Origin: JANOAR01 sp031411235
GTDB taxonomy: Bacteria > Verrucomicrobiota > Verrucomicrobiia > Verrucomicrobiales > Verrucomicrobiaceae
Length of the DNA: 50,913 bases
Direction: 5' to 3'
NCBI GenBank assembly: GCA_031411235.1
Contig: JANOAR010000216.1
Location: forward strand, 1-50,913
Below the pieces are notes generated by a model. The model saw nothing but the letters and a program-made list of their open reading frames with translations. It was not told the origin of the DNA and searched no databases. Position numbers and translations under genes: made by a program. Of this stretch, positions 26,932 to 35,257 are shown piece after piece; position 1 is the first letter of the stretch, and every line of letters starts with the position of its first letter.

Positions 26932-26979
26932 TTTCACGAAGTCGTAGTTGGTGAATTGCGGCTAAAAGAATTATTGATA

Positions 26980-29340
26980 ATGTCTGAGGTTTTGAGACCA
27001 ATACATATTTGGGTACCAGGAATTCGTGAGGGCACGGGGGGGATTCAGGCTTTTTGCCGAACGCTAGTGCTGGCGGTGCGGGAGAGTTTCCCTGACCGTG
27101 TGCTGCGTGTGCTGGTGAAGAATGATGACCCTTTGCCGGAGGATGAGTTGCGGGGGTTGGGCATTGCATTTACTTCGGTGGCGGGCTTTCCTCTCGCTTT
27201 GCAAACGGCGATGATGGCGTCGAGTGGGGTGGCTCTAGGGCTGATGGAGCGGCCAATTTTTGTGGTGGCGGCGCACTTGCACTTTATGCCTGCGCTGATG
27301 GCGCTGCGGATGGTGACGGGGATTCCTTACTGTGGTTTTTTGTATGGGATTGAGGCTTGGAATGTGGCGTCATGGCACCGGAAGGTGGCGATGCGTGCGG
27401 CAAATCGGCTGATCTCGATCAGCGGATTCACTCGGGATCGGGTAATACAGGATAATGGGGTGCGGCGGGAACTGGTGGAAATTGTGCCATGTACGTTTGA
27501 TGTGAGTCGATTCAGTGTGGGGCCAAAGCCGCCGGAGTTGCTGGAACGCTATGGTTTGCGGGCGGAACAGCCGGTGTTGCTCACGGTGAGTCGGCTGGCG
27601 CTCTCGGAGCGCTACAAGGGGCATCGGCAGGTGCTGATCGCGCTGAGGGAGGTGGTGAAGTCGCGACCGGATTTGCGCTATATTATTGCTGGGGTAGGAG
27701 ATGATCTGCCGAGGTTGGAGGAGGCGGTGCGTGCGATGGGCTTGGCGGAGTATGTGATTTTTGCTGGGCATGTGCCAGGGGATGAGTTGCCCGCGCTCTA
27801 TCGGCTCTGTGATTTGTTTCTGATGCCGAGTACGAAGGAGGGATTTGGCATTGTGTTTCTTGAGGCGATGGCTTCAGGCAAGCCAGTGATTGCTGGGAAT
27901 ATGGATGGGTCGGTGGATGCTCTGGATCAAGGGCGGCTGGGGGCTTTAGTAGATCCGAATGATCCCCAGGTGATTGCGGCGACGGTGGAGTCTATCTTGG
28001 ATCGCAAGTTTCCCTTACCCTTGATGTTTGAGCCATTGGCATTGCGTGATGCGGTGGCAGAGCAGTTTGGTTACCCGCGTGTGAGGGGGTTGCTGGCGGA
28101 TGCGCTGCGACCACTCTTGGGAAATGGGACATCAAGGTATGAGCAACCCCCATTGAAAAGTGAGGCGGTTACGGTAACGTCTTCAGGGGTGGTTTGGGGG
28201 GCTGGGAATGCACCGAGAATTGTGATATTGACTCAGTTGACGTCGCCTTATCAGGTGGAATTTTTCAATGCGGTGGCGGCGGTGGGGCGCTGCAATTTGG
28301 ATGTGATCTATTTGACGAGCAGGGATGGGGATCGGCAGTGGGAGGTGCCTCGGATCGCGCATTCGCATTTGATTCTGAACGAGAATTCTGAGCTGTCTAT
28401 GAGTGCGCTGACGACCTTATGCACGGCGGAATTGGTGGTGTTCAATTATTACACGGATCGCTTTGCTTTCTGGGCGATTCGGGCGCGAGCGGCGACTGGG
28501 AAACCGTGGGTATTTTGGGGGGAACGACCGGGGTTTATGCACCTGGGGGTGACGGGGAGGCTGGCAAGGAGGTTCTTGTTGGCGGCTCTGCACGGGGATG
28601 TGGAAGTGCCGATTTGGGGGGTAGGGCGCTTTGGGCTGGAGGGGTATGAACGGGAGTTTAGGAAGTCGCGGCCTTACGTAAATTTGCCATATTTTTCCGA
28701 CTTGGAGAGGTTCTCGCGGGTGAAGCCGACACGACTGACAGGGGTGTTTACGTTTTTCTATTCGGGCAGGCTGTTGCATAGGAAGGGCGGGGATCTACTG
28801 GCCCGTGCTTTTGTGGAGGTGGCCAGAGAGTTTCCACAGGCGAGGCTCTTGATTGTGGGCGCGGGGCCGTTGGAGGCTGCGATGCGTCGTGTGCTTGCTC
28901 CGTGTGCAGAGCTGGTTGAGTGGGGGAACTTCAAGGGCTGGGATGCGTTGCCAGCGAGTTATGCGAAGGCGGATGTGTTTTGCTTCCCGTCTCGTTATGA
29001 TGGTTGGGGGCTGGCGCTGGTAGAGGCGCTGGCGGCGGGATTGCCGGTGATTGGGACGGTGGAGACGGGAGCTGCGCTTGAGTTTGTGCGGCCGGGGGTG
29101 AATGGCTGGATGCTGCCTGTGGATGATGTAGAGGCACTGACGAAGGCGATGCGGGAGGCGATCATGATGCCACCGGAAGCGCTGGGGCGGATGCGGGAGG
29201 CGGCGCGAGCAGCGGTGGCGGAACATTCGCTGATGCATGGTGCGCAACGATTTATGGCTGCAGCGGGTGCTGCGCTGGGGCGGGTGCTTCTCGTTGGGTG
29301 GGTGGATCCGTTTTTACTTACTGAAATATGTGTGGCATAG
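26980..29340 (+). CDS. Fused tandem glycosyltransferase (two GT4 modules)
   Basis: A 786-residue protein made of two complete GT-B units. Module 1 (about 1-385) begins IHIWVPGIREGTGGIQAF and carries the EX7E motif EGFGIVFLEAMASGKPVI. A linker around 385-415 precedes module 2 (about 415-770), which begins RIVILTQLTSPYQVEFF and carries FTFFYSGRLLHRKGGDLL and DGWGLALVEALAAGLPVI (Asp replaces the first Glu). Fusion implies that two successive sugar additions are channelled. The ATG at 26980 is taken because residues encoded before it are unlike a GT4. The C-terminal 13 bases overlap the asnB start. Confidence 0.86.
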   Translation: MSEVLRPIHIWVPGIREGTGGIQAFCRTLVLAVRESFPDRVLRVLVKNDDPLPEDELRGLGIAFTSVAGFPLALQTAMMASSGVALGLMERPIFVVAAHLHFMPALMALRMVTGIPYCGFLYGIEAWNVASWHRKVAMRAANRLISISGFTRDRVIQDNGVRRELVEIVPCTFDVSRFSVGPKPPELLERYGLRAEQPVLLTVSRLALSERYKGHRQVLIALREVVKSRPDLRYIIAGVGDDLPRLEEAVRAMGLAEYVIFAGHVPGDELPALYRLCDLFLMPSTKEGFGIVFLEAMASGKPVIAGNMDGSVDALDQGRLGALVDPNDPQVIAATVESILDRKFPLPLMFEPLALRDAVAEQFGYPRVRGLLADALRPLLGNGTSRYEQPPLKSEAVTVTSSGVVWGAGNAPRIVILTQLTSPYQVEFFNAVAAVGRCNLDVIYLTSRDGDRQWEVPRIAHSHLILNENSELSMSALTTLCTAELVVFNYYTDRFAFWAIRARAATGKPWVFWGERPGFMHLGVTGRLARRFLLAALHGDVEVPIWGVGRFGLEGYEREFRKSRPYVNLPYFSDLERFSRVKPTRLTGVFTFFYSGRLLHRKGGDLLARAFVEVAREFPQARLLIVGAGPLEAAMRRVLAPCAELVEWGNFKGWDALPASYAKADVFCFPSRYDGWGLALVEALAAGLPVIGTVETGAALEFVRPGVNGWMLPVDDVEALTKAMREAIMMPPEALGRMREAARAAVAEHSLMHGAQRFMAAAGAALGRVLLVGWVDPFLLTEICVA

Positions 29341-31142
29341 CTGGTATCATAACGCCTCGCACGGCTCATAAGCGCGATCTACTGCCTGATTTGGATCGGT
29401 TGAGGCTGAGCCTAGCTCGGCGTGGGCCGGATGATTCGGGTTTATGGGTGAATGCGACTGGCCATGCAGGGCTAGCGCATACCCGACTGTCGATCCTGGA
29501 TCTATCGGCGGCGGGGCATCAGCCGATGCTTTCGGCAGATGAGTCAGTGGCGATCTCGTTCAATGGCGAGATCTACAATTTTAAGGAGCTGCGAGGGGAG
29601 CTGGAGGCGGCGGGTTATGAGTTTAAGACGGGGACAGACACGGAGGTGCTGCTGCGGCTTTACGAACGCGATGGCACGGCGATGGTGCAGCGGCTACGGG
29701 GCATGTTTGCCTTTGCCATCTGGGATGAGGTGCGCGGAACTTGCTTGTTGGCGCGTGATCCACTGGGGATCAAACCTCTGTATTACACGCTGAAGGATGG
29801 GGGACTAGCCTTTGCCTCAGAACTGAGGGCGCTGCGGTCTGCGGGGCTGGTGAGTCATGAACTCGATGAGGGGGCGCTGGTGAAATACTTCAAGAAGGGG
29901 TCGGTGTCGGAGCCGCTGACACTGCTGCGCGATGCACGTTGCCTGGAGGCGGGGCATACACTGGAGTGGTCGGTAGATGGCCGGGTGGAAATGCGTCGCT
30001 ACTGGAATATCGAATTCCCCCAGGGGAATGATTGCTCGGCTTCAGAGGCAGCGGCGACGGTGCGAGAGGCGTTGCTGGATTCGGTGCGGGCGCATTTTGT
30101 GAGTGATGTGCCTGTGGGGGTGTTCTTGAGTGGGGGGATTGATTCGACTTTATTGGTGGCGTTGGCACGAGAAATTGGGCAAAAGGATTTGGCGACTTTC
30201 TCGATTGGTGTTGATGATCAAAGTCTGGATGAAAGCAGTGTGGCGGCTCGGACAGCGAGGCATTTTGACACGGATCATCATGAGATGTTGCTGACGGGTG
30301 AACGGGCGCAGCAGCAGTTCGGGAGTTTCCTAGAGTGCATGGATCAGCCAAGTATTGATGGCTTAAATACGTTTGTGGTATCTTCATTTGCGCGGGAGCA
30401 GGGGATGAAGGTGGTGCTCTCGGGTTTAGGTGGTGATGAGATGTTCGCGGGTTATGCGAGCTTTGATCAGGTGCCGAGGATGGCGCGTGGGGGAAAATTG
30501 CTGGGGCTGGCACCTGAACTGGCACGGTGGCTGGGGCGAATCATGGAAGCGCGGTGCTCTTCTTCGAAGCTGCGCCGATTGGGCTCGTTCTTCCAACAGG
30601 ATCCCACGGTGGTTAATGCTTATAAGGCGTTTCGCGGCATCTTCTCGGATGCGGAGGCAGTGGCTCTGGCTGCGAGTTACGCGCAAGATCACTCGCCAGG
30701 GGCGATGTCGGCGATGTTGAGCAATGCGGACGGGCTGGCGGCCACGGAGCAAATGGATGTTCGCGATGCGGTTAGTGCCTGCGAACTGAGCTTGTACATG
30801 CGCAATCAACTACTAAAGGATAGCGATGTGATGAGTATGGCGCATGGACTTGAGCTGCGAGTGCCATTCGTGGATCGGGTGTTATTTGAAAAGGTTGCAC
30901 AGATTCCTGCGGCGCTGCGCCTGCGCCAGGGCAAGCGGATGCTGCTGGATGCGGTGCCAGAGGTGCCGGAGTGGGTCGCGAATCAGGTGAAACGAGGGTT
31001 TGTGTTTCCCTTTGAAAACTGGCTGGAGGCAAACTGGGGTAAGTCCCTCCGAGACGTTGACGCTAGGCTACCATCCAAGCGACTGACGTGGTATCAGCGG
31101 TGGTCAATATTTATGTTGGATCAATGGCTTTCTAAAGGATGA
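29328..31142 (+). CDS. asnB: Asparagine synthase-like glutamine amidotransferase
   Basis: A 604-residue AsnB-type enzyme. Residues 1-210 form the glutaminase domain with nucleophile Cys2 (MCGIAGI) and SFNGEIYNF. Residues from about 240 form the synthetase domain with the PP-loop GVFLSGGIDSTLLVAL (about 263-278) and VLSGLGGDEMFAGY. It either makes asparagine or, as is common for AsnB homologues inside polysaccharide loci, amidates a carboxyl of a uronic acid or intermediate. The context favours the latter but does not prove it. Its stop codon lies inside the first heptamer of a repeat array (31135-31141 and onward), and it overlaps the next gene by ATGA. Confidence 0.9.
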   Translation: MCGIAGIITPRTAHKRDLLPDLDRLRLSLARRGPDDSGLWVNATGHAGLAHTRLSILDLSAAGHQPMLSADESVAISFNGEIYNFKELRGELEAAGYEFKTGTDTEVLLRLYERDGTAMVQRLRGMFAFAIWDEVRGTCLLARDPLGIKPLYYTLKDGGLAFASELRALRSAGLVSHELDEGALVKYFKKGSVSEPLTLLRDARCLEAGHTLEWSVDGRVEMRRYWNIEFPQGNDCSASEAAATVREALLDSVRAHFVSDVPVGVFLSGGIDSTLLVALAREIGQKDLATFSIGVDDQSLDESSVAARTARHFDTDHHEMLLTGERAQQQFGSFLECMDQPSIDGLNTFVVSSFAREQGMKVVLSGLGGDEMFAGYASFDQVPRMARGGKLLGLAPELARWLGRIMEARCSSSKLRRLGSFFQQDPTVVNAYKAFRGIFSDAEAVALAASYAQDHSPGAMSAMLSNADGLAATEQMDVRDAVSACELSLYMRNQLLKDSDVMSMAHGLELRVPFVDRVLFEKVAQIPAALRLRQGKRMLLDAVPEVPEWVANQVKRGFVFPFENWLEANWGKSLRDVDARLPSKRLTWYQRWSIFMLDQWLSKG

Positions 31143-31169
31143 AAAATGAAGGACTTATGATGAAAGGGG
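31135..31169 (+). repeat. Left heptamer array flanking the four-helix-bundle gene
   Basis: Period-7 units AAGGATG (31135-31141), AAAAATG, AAGGACT, TATGATG and AAAGGGG follow one another. The first unit provides both the asnB stop (TGA) and the ATG of the next gene. The array is the inverted counterpart of the four exact CATCCTT units at 31559-31586. Confidence 0.7.
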
Positions 31170-31543
31170 AGAATGCTGAGCAGCCTTGGGATTTGCGGGA
31201 GCGGACGAAGGCTTTTGCACTGCGAGTTATTGCTTTGTTTTGTGCGTTGCCGAAATCTGAGGAGGCGAGGGTATTGGGGCGGCAGGTGCTGAGGTCTGGG
31301 ACATCAGTGGGGGCGAGTTATCGCGAGGCCCATCGTTCTCGCTCGACGGCTGAGTTTATCGCCATCGTTGGGCTGTGTCTAAAGGAACTCGACGAGACGG
31401 CCTACTGGCTGGAGTTGCTGGCAGATTCTGGGATCGTCTCTGCACCGAATCTCGCGGCCCTTCGTGATGAATGTCATCAACTGGTGGCCATCTTCACCAC
31501 CATCTCAAAAAAGTCGAAAGCGAATCTCAAGGGAGAAGGATGA
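31139..31543 (+). CDS. Four-helix-bundle protein (S23/Avd-like, PF05635 type)
   Basis: A 134-residue all-helical protein of the family first seen encoded in 23S rRNA intervening sequences, whose relatives include Avd of diversity-generating retroelements. Typical features are AFALRVIALFCALPKSEEARVLGRQVLRSGTSV (residues 26-58, described here by its ends 26-38 and 48-58), then GASYREAHRSRS and LCLKELDETAYWLELL. Members form basic pentameric barrels that bind nucleic acid. It does not belong functionally with sugar enzymes. Heptamer arrays in inverted orientation flank it, suggesting it was inserted as a cassette between asnB and a GT4 gene. The true start may be Met7 or Met8. No reverse transcriptase is near. 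Confidence 0.85.
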   Translation: MKNEGLMMKGENAEQPWDLRERTKAFALRVIALFCALPKSEEARVLGRQVLRSGTSVGASYREAHRSRSTAEFIAIVGLCLKELDETAYWLELLADSGIVSAPNLAALRDECHQLVAIFTTISKKSKANLKGEG

Positions 31544-32758
31544 ATGCCTGCCGGTTTTCATCCTTCATCCTTCATCCTTCATCCTTTGATCCGCGTCCTG
31601 CATGTCATTCCCAGTCTTTCTCTGTCATCAGGCGGGCCGAGTATCGCCTTACCAGCGATGGCAGCGGCGCTGGTGGCACAGGGGGTGACGGTGGATGTGG
31701 TAACGACGGATGATGATGGTCGAGGGCTACATCTGGCAGGGGCGCGACTTGGGGAATGGTTGGCGATGGAGGGTGGTTGGCGACGTCTTATGTTCACTAA
31801 GCAGTCGGAGTTTTATAAAGTTTCGCTGGGTCTGTGGCGCTGGCTAAGAGATCATGCGCGTGAGTATGACGTGGTGCATGTTCATGCCGTGTTTTCTTTT
31901 TCAGCGGTGGCGGCTTGTTGGGCGGCGCGAGCGGCTGGGGTGCCCTATATTGTGCGGCCGCTGGGCATTTTGAATGGCTGGGGAATGGCAAACCGACGGC
32001 GCTGGATGAAGGGGCTGTCCTTTCGCTTGCTTGATAAGCCACTGCTAGATGCAGCGGTGGCGATGCACTACACGAGCGGGCTGGAGCAGCGCGAAGCAGA
32101 ATCGCTGGGGCTGCGGGCTCGTGGGGTGGTTATTCCTCTAGGCTTCGACGTGAGAGCGATGGCACCCTGGGATATATCTACGGATCCCAAGGGGGATGCG
32201 AAAGAAGAGAGGTTACTGTTTCTCTCGCGGCTGGATCGGAAGAAGGGGCTGGAGTTGCTGCTGGAGGCGTTTGTTTTGGTGGCTGCGGTGCGGCCCATGA
32301 CTCATCTGATAGTAGCGGGCAATGGCGAGCAGGGATATGTAGCGGCGCTGAAGGCGCTAGCCGTGTCGCTAGGGATTGAGACTCGAGTAACATGGACAGG
32401 GCACTTGGAGGGCGCGGCGAAAGGGGCGGCTATGGCAAGGGCGGCGGTGTTTGTGTTGCCCTCACAGTCAGAGAATTTCGGCATTGCGCTGCTGGAGGCT
32501 ATGGCAGCGGGGCGAGCCTGTGTCTCCTGTGAAGAGGTGGCACTTGCGGCAGATGTGGCGGGCGAGGGCGCTGTGAGATTGGCTCTGCGCAATCCGCAAG
32601 CGCTGGCCGCAGCCCTGTTGGAGCTATTGGCCGATGCAGGGGCGCGAGAACAGCTTGGAGCGAAGGCTCGCGAAGTGGCACTGCGAGACTACACGCTGGA
32701 GGTGATGGGGAAGCGGTTGAGGAGCCTTTATGAGGCTGTTGTCATTGGAGCTAGATGA
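31544..32758 (+). CDS. Glycosyltransferase family 4 (4), N-terminus built from repeat DNA
   Basis: A GT-B glycosyltransferase of 404 residues. The core starts at about residue 16 (IRVLHVIPSLSLSSGGPS), has LLFLSRLDRKKGLELLLEAF and the EX7E motif ENFGIALLEAMAAG. The first 15 residues, including FHPSSFILHP, are encoded by the CATCCTT heptamer array and are not part of the GT4 fold. The ATG at 31544 follows directly after the TGA of the preceding gene and a purine-rich GGGAGAAGG, so translation very likely does include the repeat-coded leader. Confidence 0.85.
   Translation: MPAGFHPSSFILHPLIRVLHVIPSLSLSSGGPSIALPAMAAALVAQGVTVDVVTTDDDGRGLHLAGARLGEWLAMEGGWRRLMFTKQSEFYKVSLGLWRWLRDHAREYDVVHVHAVFSFSAVAACWAARAAGVPYIVRPLGILNGWGMANRRRWMKGLSFRLLDKPLLDAAVAMHYTSGLEQREAESLGLRARGVVIPLGFDVRAMAPWDISTDPKGDAKEERLLFLSRLDRKKGLELLLEAFVLVAAVRPMTHLIVAGNGEQGYVAALKALAVSLGIETRVTWTGHLEGAAKGAAMARAAVFVLPSQSENFGIALLEAMAAGRACVSCEEVALAADVAGEGAVRLALRNPQALAAALLELLADAGAREQLGAKAREVALRDYTLEVMGKRLRSLYEAVVIGAR
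31559..31586 (+). repeat. Right heptamer array: four exact CATCCTT units
   Basis: Four perfect tandem copies of CATCCTT (AAGGATG on the minus strand), lying inside the 5' end of the GT4 gene. They are inverted relative to the AAGGATG array at 31135. Read in any frame on the plus strand the array has no stop codon, so it stays open for the downstream gene. Confidence 0.9.
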
Positions 32759-32771
32759 TGAATTTATTTTG

Positions 32772-33407
32772 ATGAGTTCCAACACTTCATATAAAGACTA
32801 TGGCTTTCTATTGCCGACGGTGTCTCACATGCATCAGCATTTTTTCCCAAAAATACTGGAGCTGGCCGGGCCACTGCCGATAGGAACTCGGGTGCTGGAT
32901 ATTGGCTGCGGGAATGGAGCAACGTGCAGTGAGTTCTTAAAGCTCGGCTGTAAAGTCGTTGGAATTGATTTGAGCGAGCAAGGTATTGGTATAGCTCGCC
33001 AGCATTTTCCTGGAGGACGATTTGAGGTTTTACCAGCCGATGATCATTTGTTGGAGTCGTTGGACGAGCCACCCTTTGATCTTGTGATTAGCACTGAAGT
33101 TGTGGAGCATTTGTATGCGCCACGCTCCTATGCGCGTGGCGGGTTTAATGCCTGTAAGCCAGGCGGAAAATTGATTTGCACGACGCCTTACCACGGGTAT
33201 TTGAAGAATTTGACGTTATCTTTACTGGGCAAATGGGATAAGCACGCTGATCCGTTGTGGGACGGCGGACATATCAAATTGTGGAGTCGGGCAACGTTGT
33301 CGGCATTGCTGCTGGAGGCGGGATTTGAGACTATTGAGTTTCGCGGTGCAGGACGTTTACCGTACCTGTGGATGACGATGGTGATGAGCGGCACGAAGCC
33401 TTTGTAA
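32772..33407 (+). CDS. Class I SAM methyltransferase, UbiG-like
   Basis: A 211-residue methyltransferase: RVLDIGCGNGATCSEFL (motif I), VVGIDLSEQGI, then DLVISTEVVEHLYAP and KPGGKLICTTPYHGY, all typical of Methyltransf_11/23 enzymes. The ATG at 32772 lies 13 bases past the preceding stop; an in-frame ATG at 32730 would overlap that gene. It is probably another decorator of the polysaccharide. Its codon use is less G-rich than that of the genes just to the left. Confidence 0.82.
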   Translation: MSSNTSYKDYGFLLPTVSHMHQHFFPKILELAGPLPIGTRVLDIGCGNGATCSEFLKLGCKVVGIDLSEQGIGIARQHFPGGRFEVLPADDHLLESLDEPPFDLVISTEVVEHLYAPRSYARGGFNACKPGGKLICTTPYHGYLKNLTLSLLGKWDKHADPLWDGGHIKLWSRATLSALLLEAGFETIEFRGAGRLPYLWMTMVMSGTKPL

Positions 33408-33410
33408 ATC

Positions 33411-34196
33411 ATGAATCTGGCTTGCATCACTCCGCTGATCCTTACCTTTAATGAGGAGCCAAACTTAGGGCGCTGCTTGGATCGGCTTTCATGGGCACCA
33501 GATATTTTAGTGTTGGATAGTGGTAGCACAGATAAGACGTTAGAAATAGCCAAGTCTTATCCGCAAGTGCGTGTACTGCATCGTGCGTTTGATAGCTTTG
33601 CAGGGCAATGCAATTTCGGCTTGGAGCATATCACAAGCGAGTGGGTGCTTTCATTGGATGCAGACTATATTTTATCCAATGAGTTAACGGCGGAGTTGCG
33701 CGGGCTTTCGGGTGCTGAGTCGATGAGTGGCTATCGCGCACGTTTTACTTATTGCATTTGGGGACGTGCGCTGCGCAAGTCGTTGTATCCTCCACGCACG
33801 GTGCTCTATCGCCGCGAGCATGCGCGTTATGCAAATGACGGGCATGGACACCGTGTGCAGGTCGAAGGTGCTGTCGCGAATCTAGTTGCCACAATAGGGC
33901 ACGATGATCGTAAGTCGTTGGGGCGCTGGCTGGTTGAGCAGGATAAGTACATGATTATTGAGGCCGAGAAGCTTGCGAGTATGGCGTATGCGGAGTTGAA
34001 CTGGCCGGATCGCATTCGTCGTTGTGGCGTGCTTGCTCCGTCAGCTGTATTTTTCTATTCACTGCTTTACAATAGGCTCATTCTTGATGGCTGGCCGGGC
34101 ATGTACTATGTCTTTCAACGCACAATCGCGGAGATGATTTTATCTTTGCGCTTGATCGAGCGAAAGCTGCTGGGGATTAGCCATAAAAATAGATGA
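33411..34196 (+). CDS. Glycosyltransferase family 2 (2), WaaE/KdtX-like
   Basis: A GT-A enzyme of 261 residues: PLILTFNEEPNLGRCLDRL at the N-terminus, DILVLDSGSTDKTLEIA, and the DXD-type motif SLDADY (Asp83, Asp85). This layout is like the WaaE/LPS core glucosyltransferase group of GT2. A C-terminal amphipathic or hydrophobic stretch (FFYSLLYNRLIL) may touch the membrane. The stop overlaps the acyltransferase start by ATGA. Confidence 0.85.
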   Translation: MNLACITPLILTFNEEPNLGRCLDRLSWAPDILVLDSGSTDKTLEIAKSYPQVRVLHRAFDSFAGQCNFGLEHITSEWVLSLDADYILSNELTAELRGLSGAESMSGYRARFTYCIWGRALRKSLYPPRTVLYRREHARYANDGHGHRVQVEGAVANLVATIGHDDRKSLGRWLVEQDKYMIIEAEKLASMAYAELNWPDRIRRCGVLAPSAVFFYSLLYNRLILDGWPGMYYVFQRTIAEMILSLRLIERKLLGISHKNR

Positions 34197-35257
34197 TTGC
34201 TGCCACTTCTAGGGTATTGAAACGCAATTCTTATCTAGACTTTCTACGTGCTTGGGCAGTCGTTTTGGTCGTTGCTTATCATGTTATCCAGATGTGCCCG
34301 CAGCCATTGTTAGGGCTGATGAAATTTGCCCGTTATGGACAGTATGGGGTGGATTTATTTTTTGTTCTCAGCGGTTGGTTGATCGGTGGCCTTTATTGGA
34401 ATGAGAAAGCTCGGTTTGGAAATGTAAAGATTGTAAAATTCTGGCTTCGTCGTTGGTTGCGGACGATCCCGCCATACTGGGCGGCTCTCACTCTATCATG
34501 GTTGGCAGTATTCATTCATTCTCGAAAGCCCTTTGATTATGGGTATCTGGCTTTCATCCAAAATTATTACTCGGAGATCCCCTACTTTTTAGTAAGTTGG
34601 TCGCTTTGTATTGAAGAGCATTTTTATCTTTTTTTACCGCTACTGTTGGCGTTGAAAGTGCAAAGCGGGAAAGCGGTGAGCGGGATTTTTGCTTTGCTTG
34701 TGATGATTGCTCCAGTGAGTCGTTGGATGTTGTCTCTGGATGGCCTTGAGCCTGTATTTGGTTTTGAGCATACGGCGACGCATTTGAGGATGGAGGGGCT
34801 GCTGCTAGGATTTTGGCTGGCTCATGAGCTTGTCTTTGCACCTCAGCGATGGGGTTGTCTGAAGGCTTTGGCACCTTGGATAGGTGCAGTGGCTTTTGGG
34901 GTGTTTATTGCGGTGCAATATATGGATTCCGTCTGGATGTACCGCGTTGGTCTAACGGCGCTTTCACTTGGGCTGGCGATGCTGCTGGTTGCGTTGGTTG
35001 AACGCAAGGCGGGCCGTTTTGCCTCTTCTCGCTTGGTCAATGGGGTGGCTCAGGCGTCATTCTCTATCTATTTGGTGCATCCCTTAATGATTCATGCTGC
35101 GCGGGGTCTGTTAGGGCGATTTTCTTGGATTCCTTGGTGGGGTTACTTCCCTGTGGTTTTTGGTTTAATTATGGGGGCTGGGGCGTTGTTTTATTTTTGT
35201 GTGGAGCGCACTTCTATCTTATTACGAGATGGCTGGGTTCCTCGGCGAATTTCATGA
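34193..35257 (+). CDS. Membrane O-acyltransferase, acyltransferase-3 family (2)
   Basis: A 354-residue polytopic OafA/YrhL-type protein. Conserved elements are LDFLRAWAVVLVVAYHV (with the catalytic-type His at about 27), GVDLFFVLSGWLIGGL, RRWLRTIPPYW and SWSLCIEEHFYLFLPLLL. About ten helices are evident. It presumably O-acetylates a sugar before or after flipping. It is distinct in sequence from the first acyltransferase at 15092, so the polymer may carry acyl groups at two sites. Confidence 0.88.
   Translation: MIAATSRVLKRNSYLDFLRAWAVVLVVAYHVIQMCPQPLLGLMKFARYGQYGVDLFFVLSGWLIGGLYWNEKARFGNVKIVKFWLRRWLRTIPPYWAALTLSWLAVFIHSRKPFDYGYLAFIQNYYSEIPYFLVSWSLCIEEHFYLFLPLLLALKVQSGKAVSGIFALLVMIAPVSRWMLSLDGLEPVFGFEHTATHLRMEGLLLGFWLAHELVFAPQRWGCLKALAPWIGAVAFGVFIAVQYMDSVWMYRVGLTALSLGLAMLLVALVERKAGRFASSRLVNGVAQASFSIYLVHPLMIHAARGLLGRFSWIPWWGYFPVVFGLIMGAGALFYFCVERTSILLRDGWVPRRIS

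Noticed and set aside
31139..31543. Accessory gene (Avd) of a diversity-generating retroelement
   Set aside because: The family matches, but no reverse transcriptase, template repeat or variable-repeat protein is found nearby.
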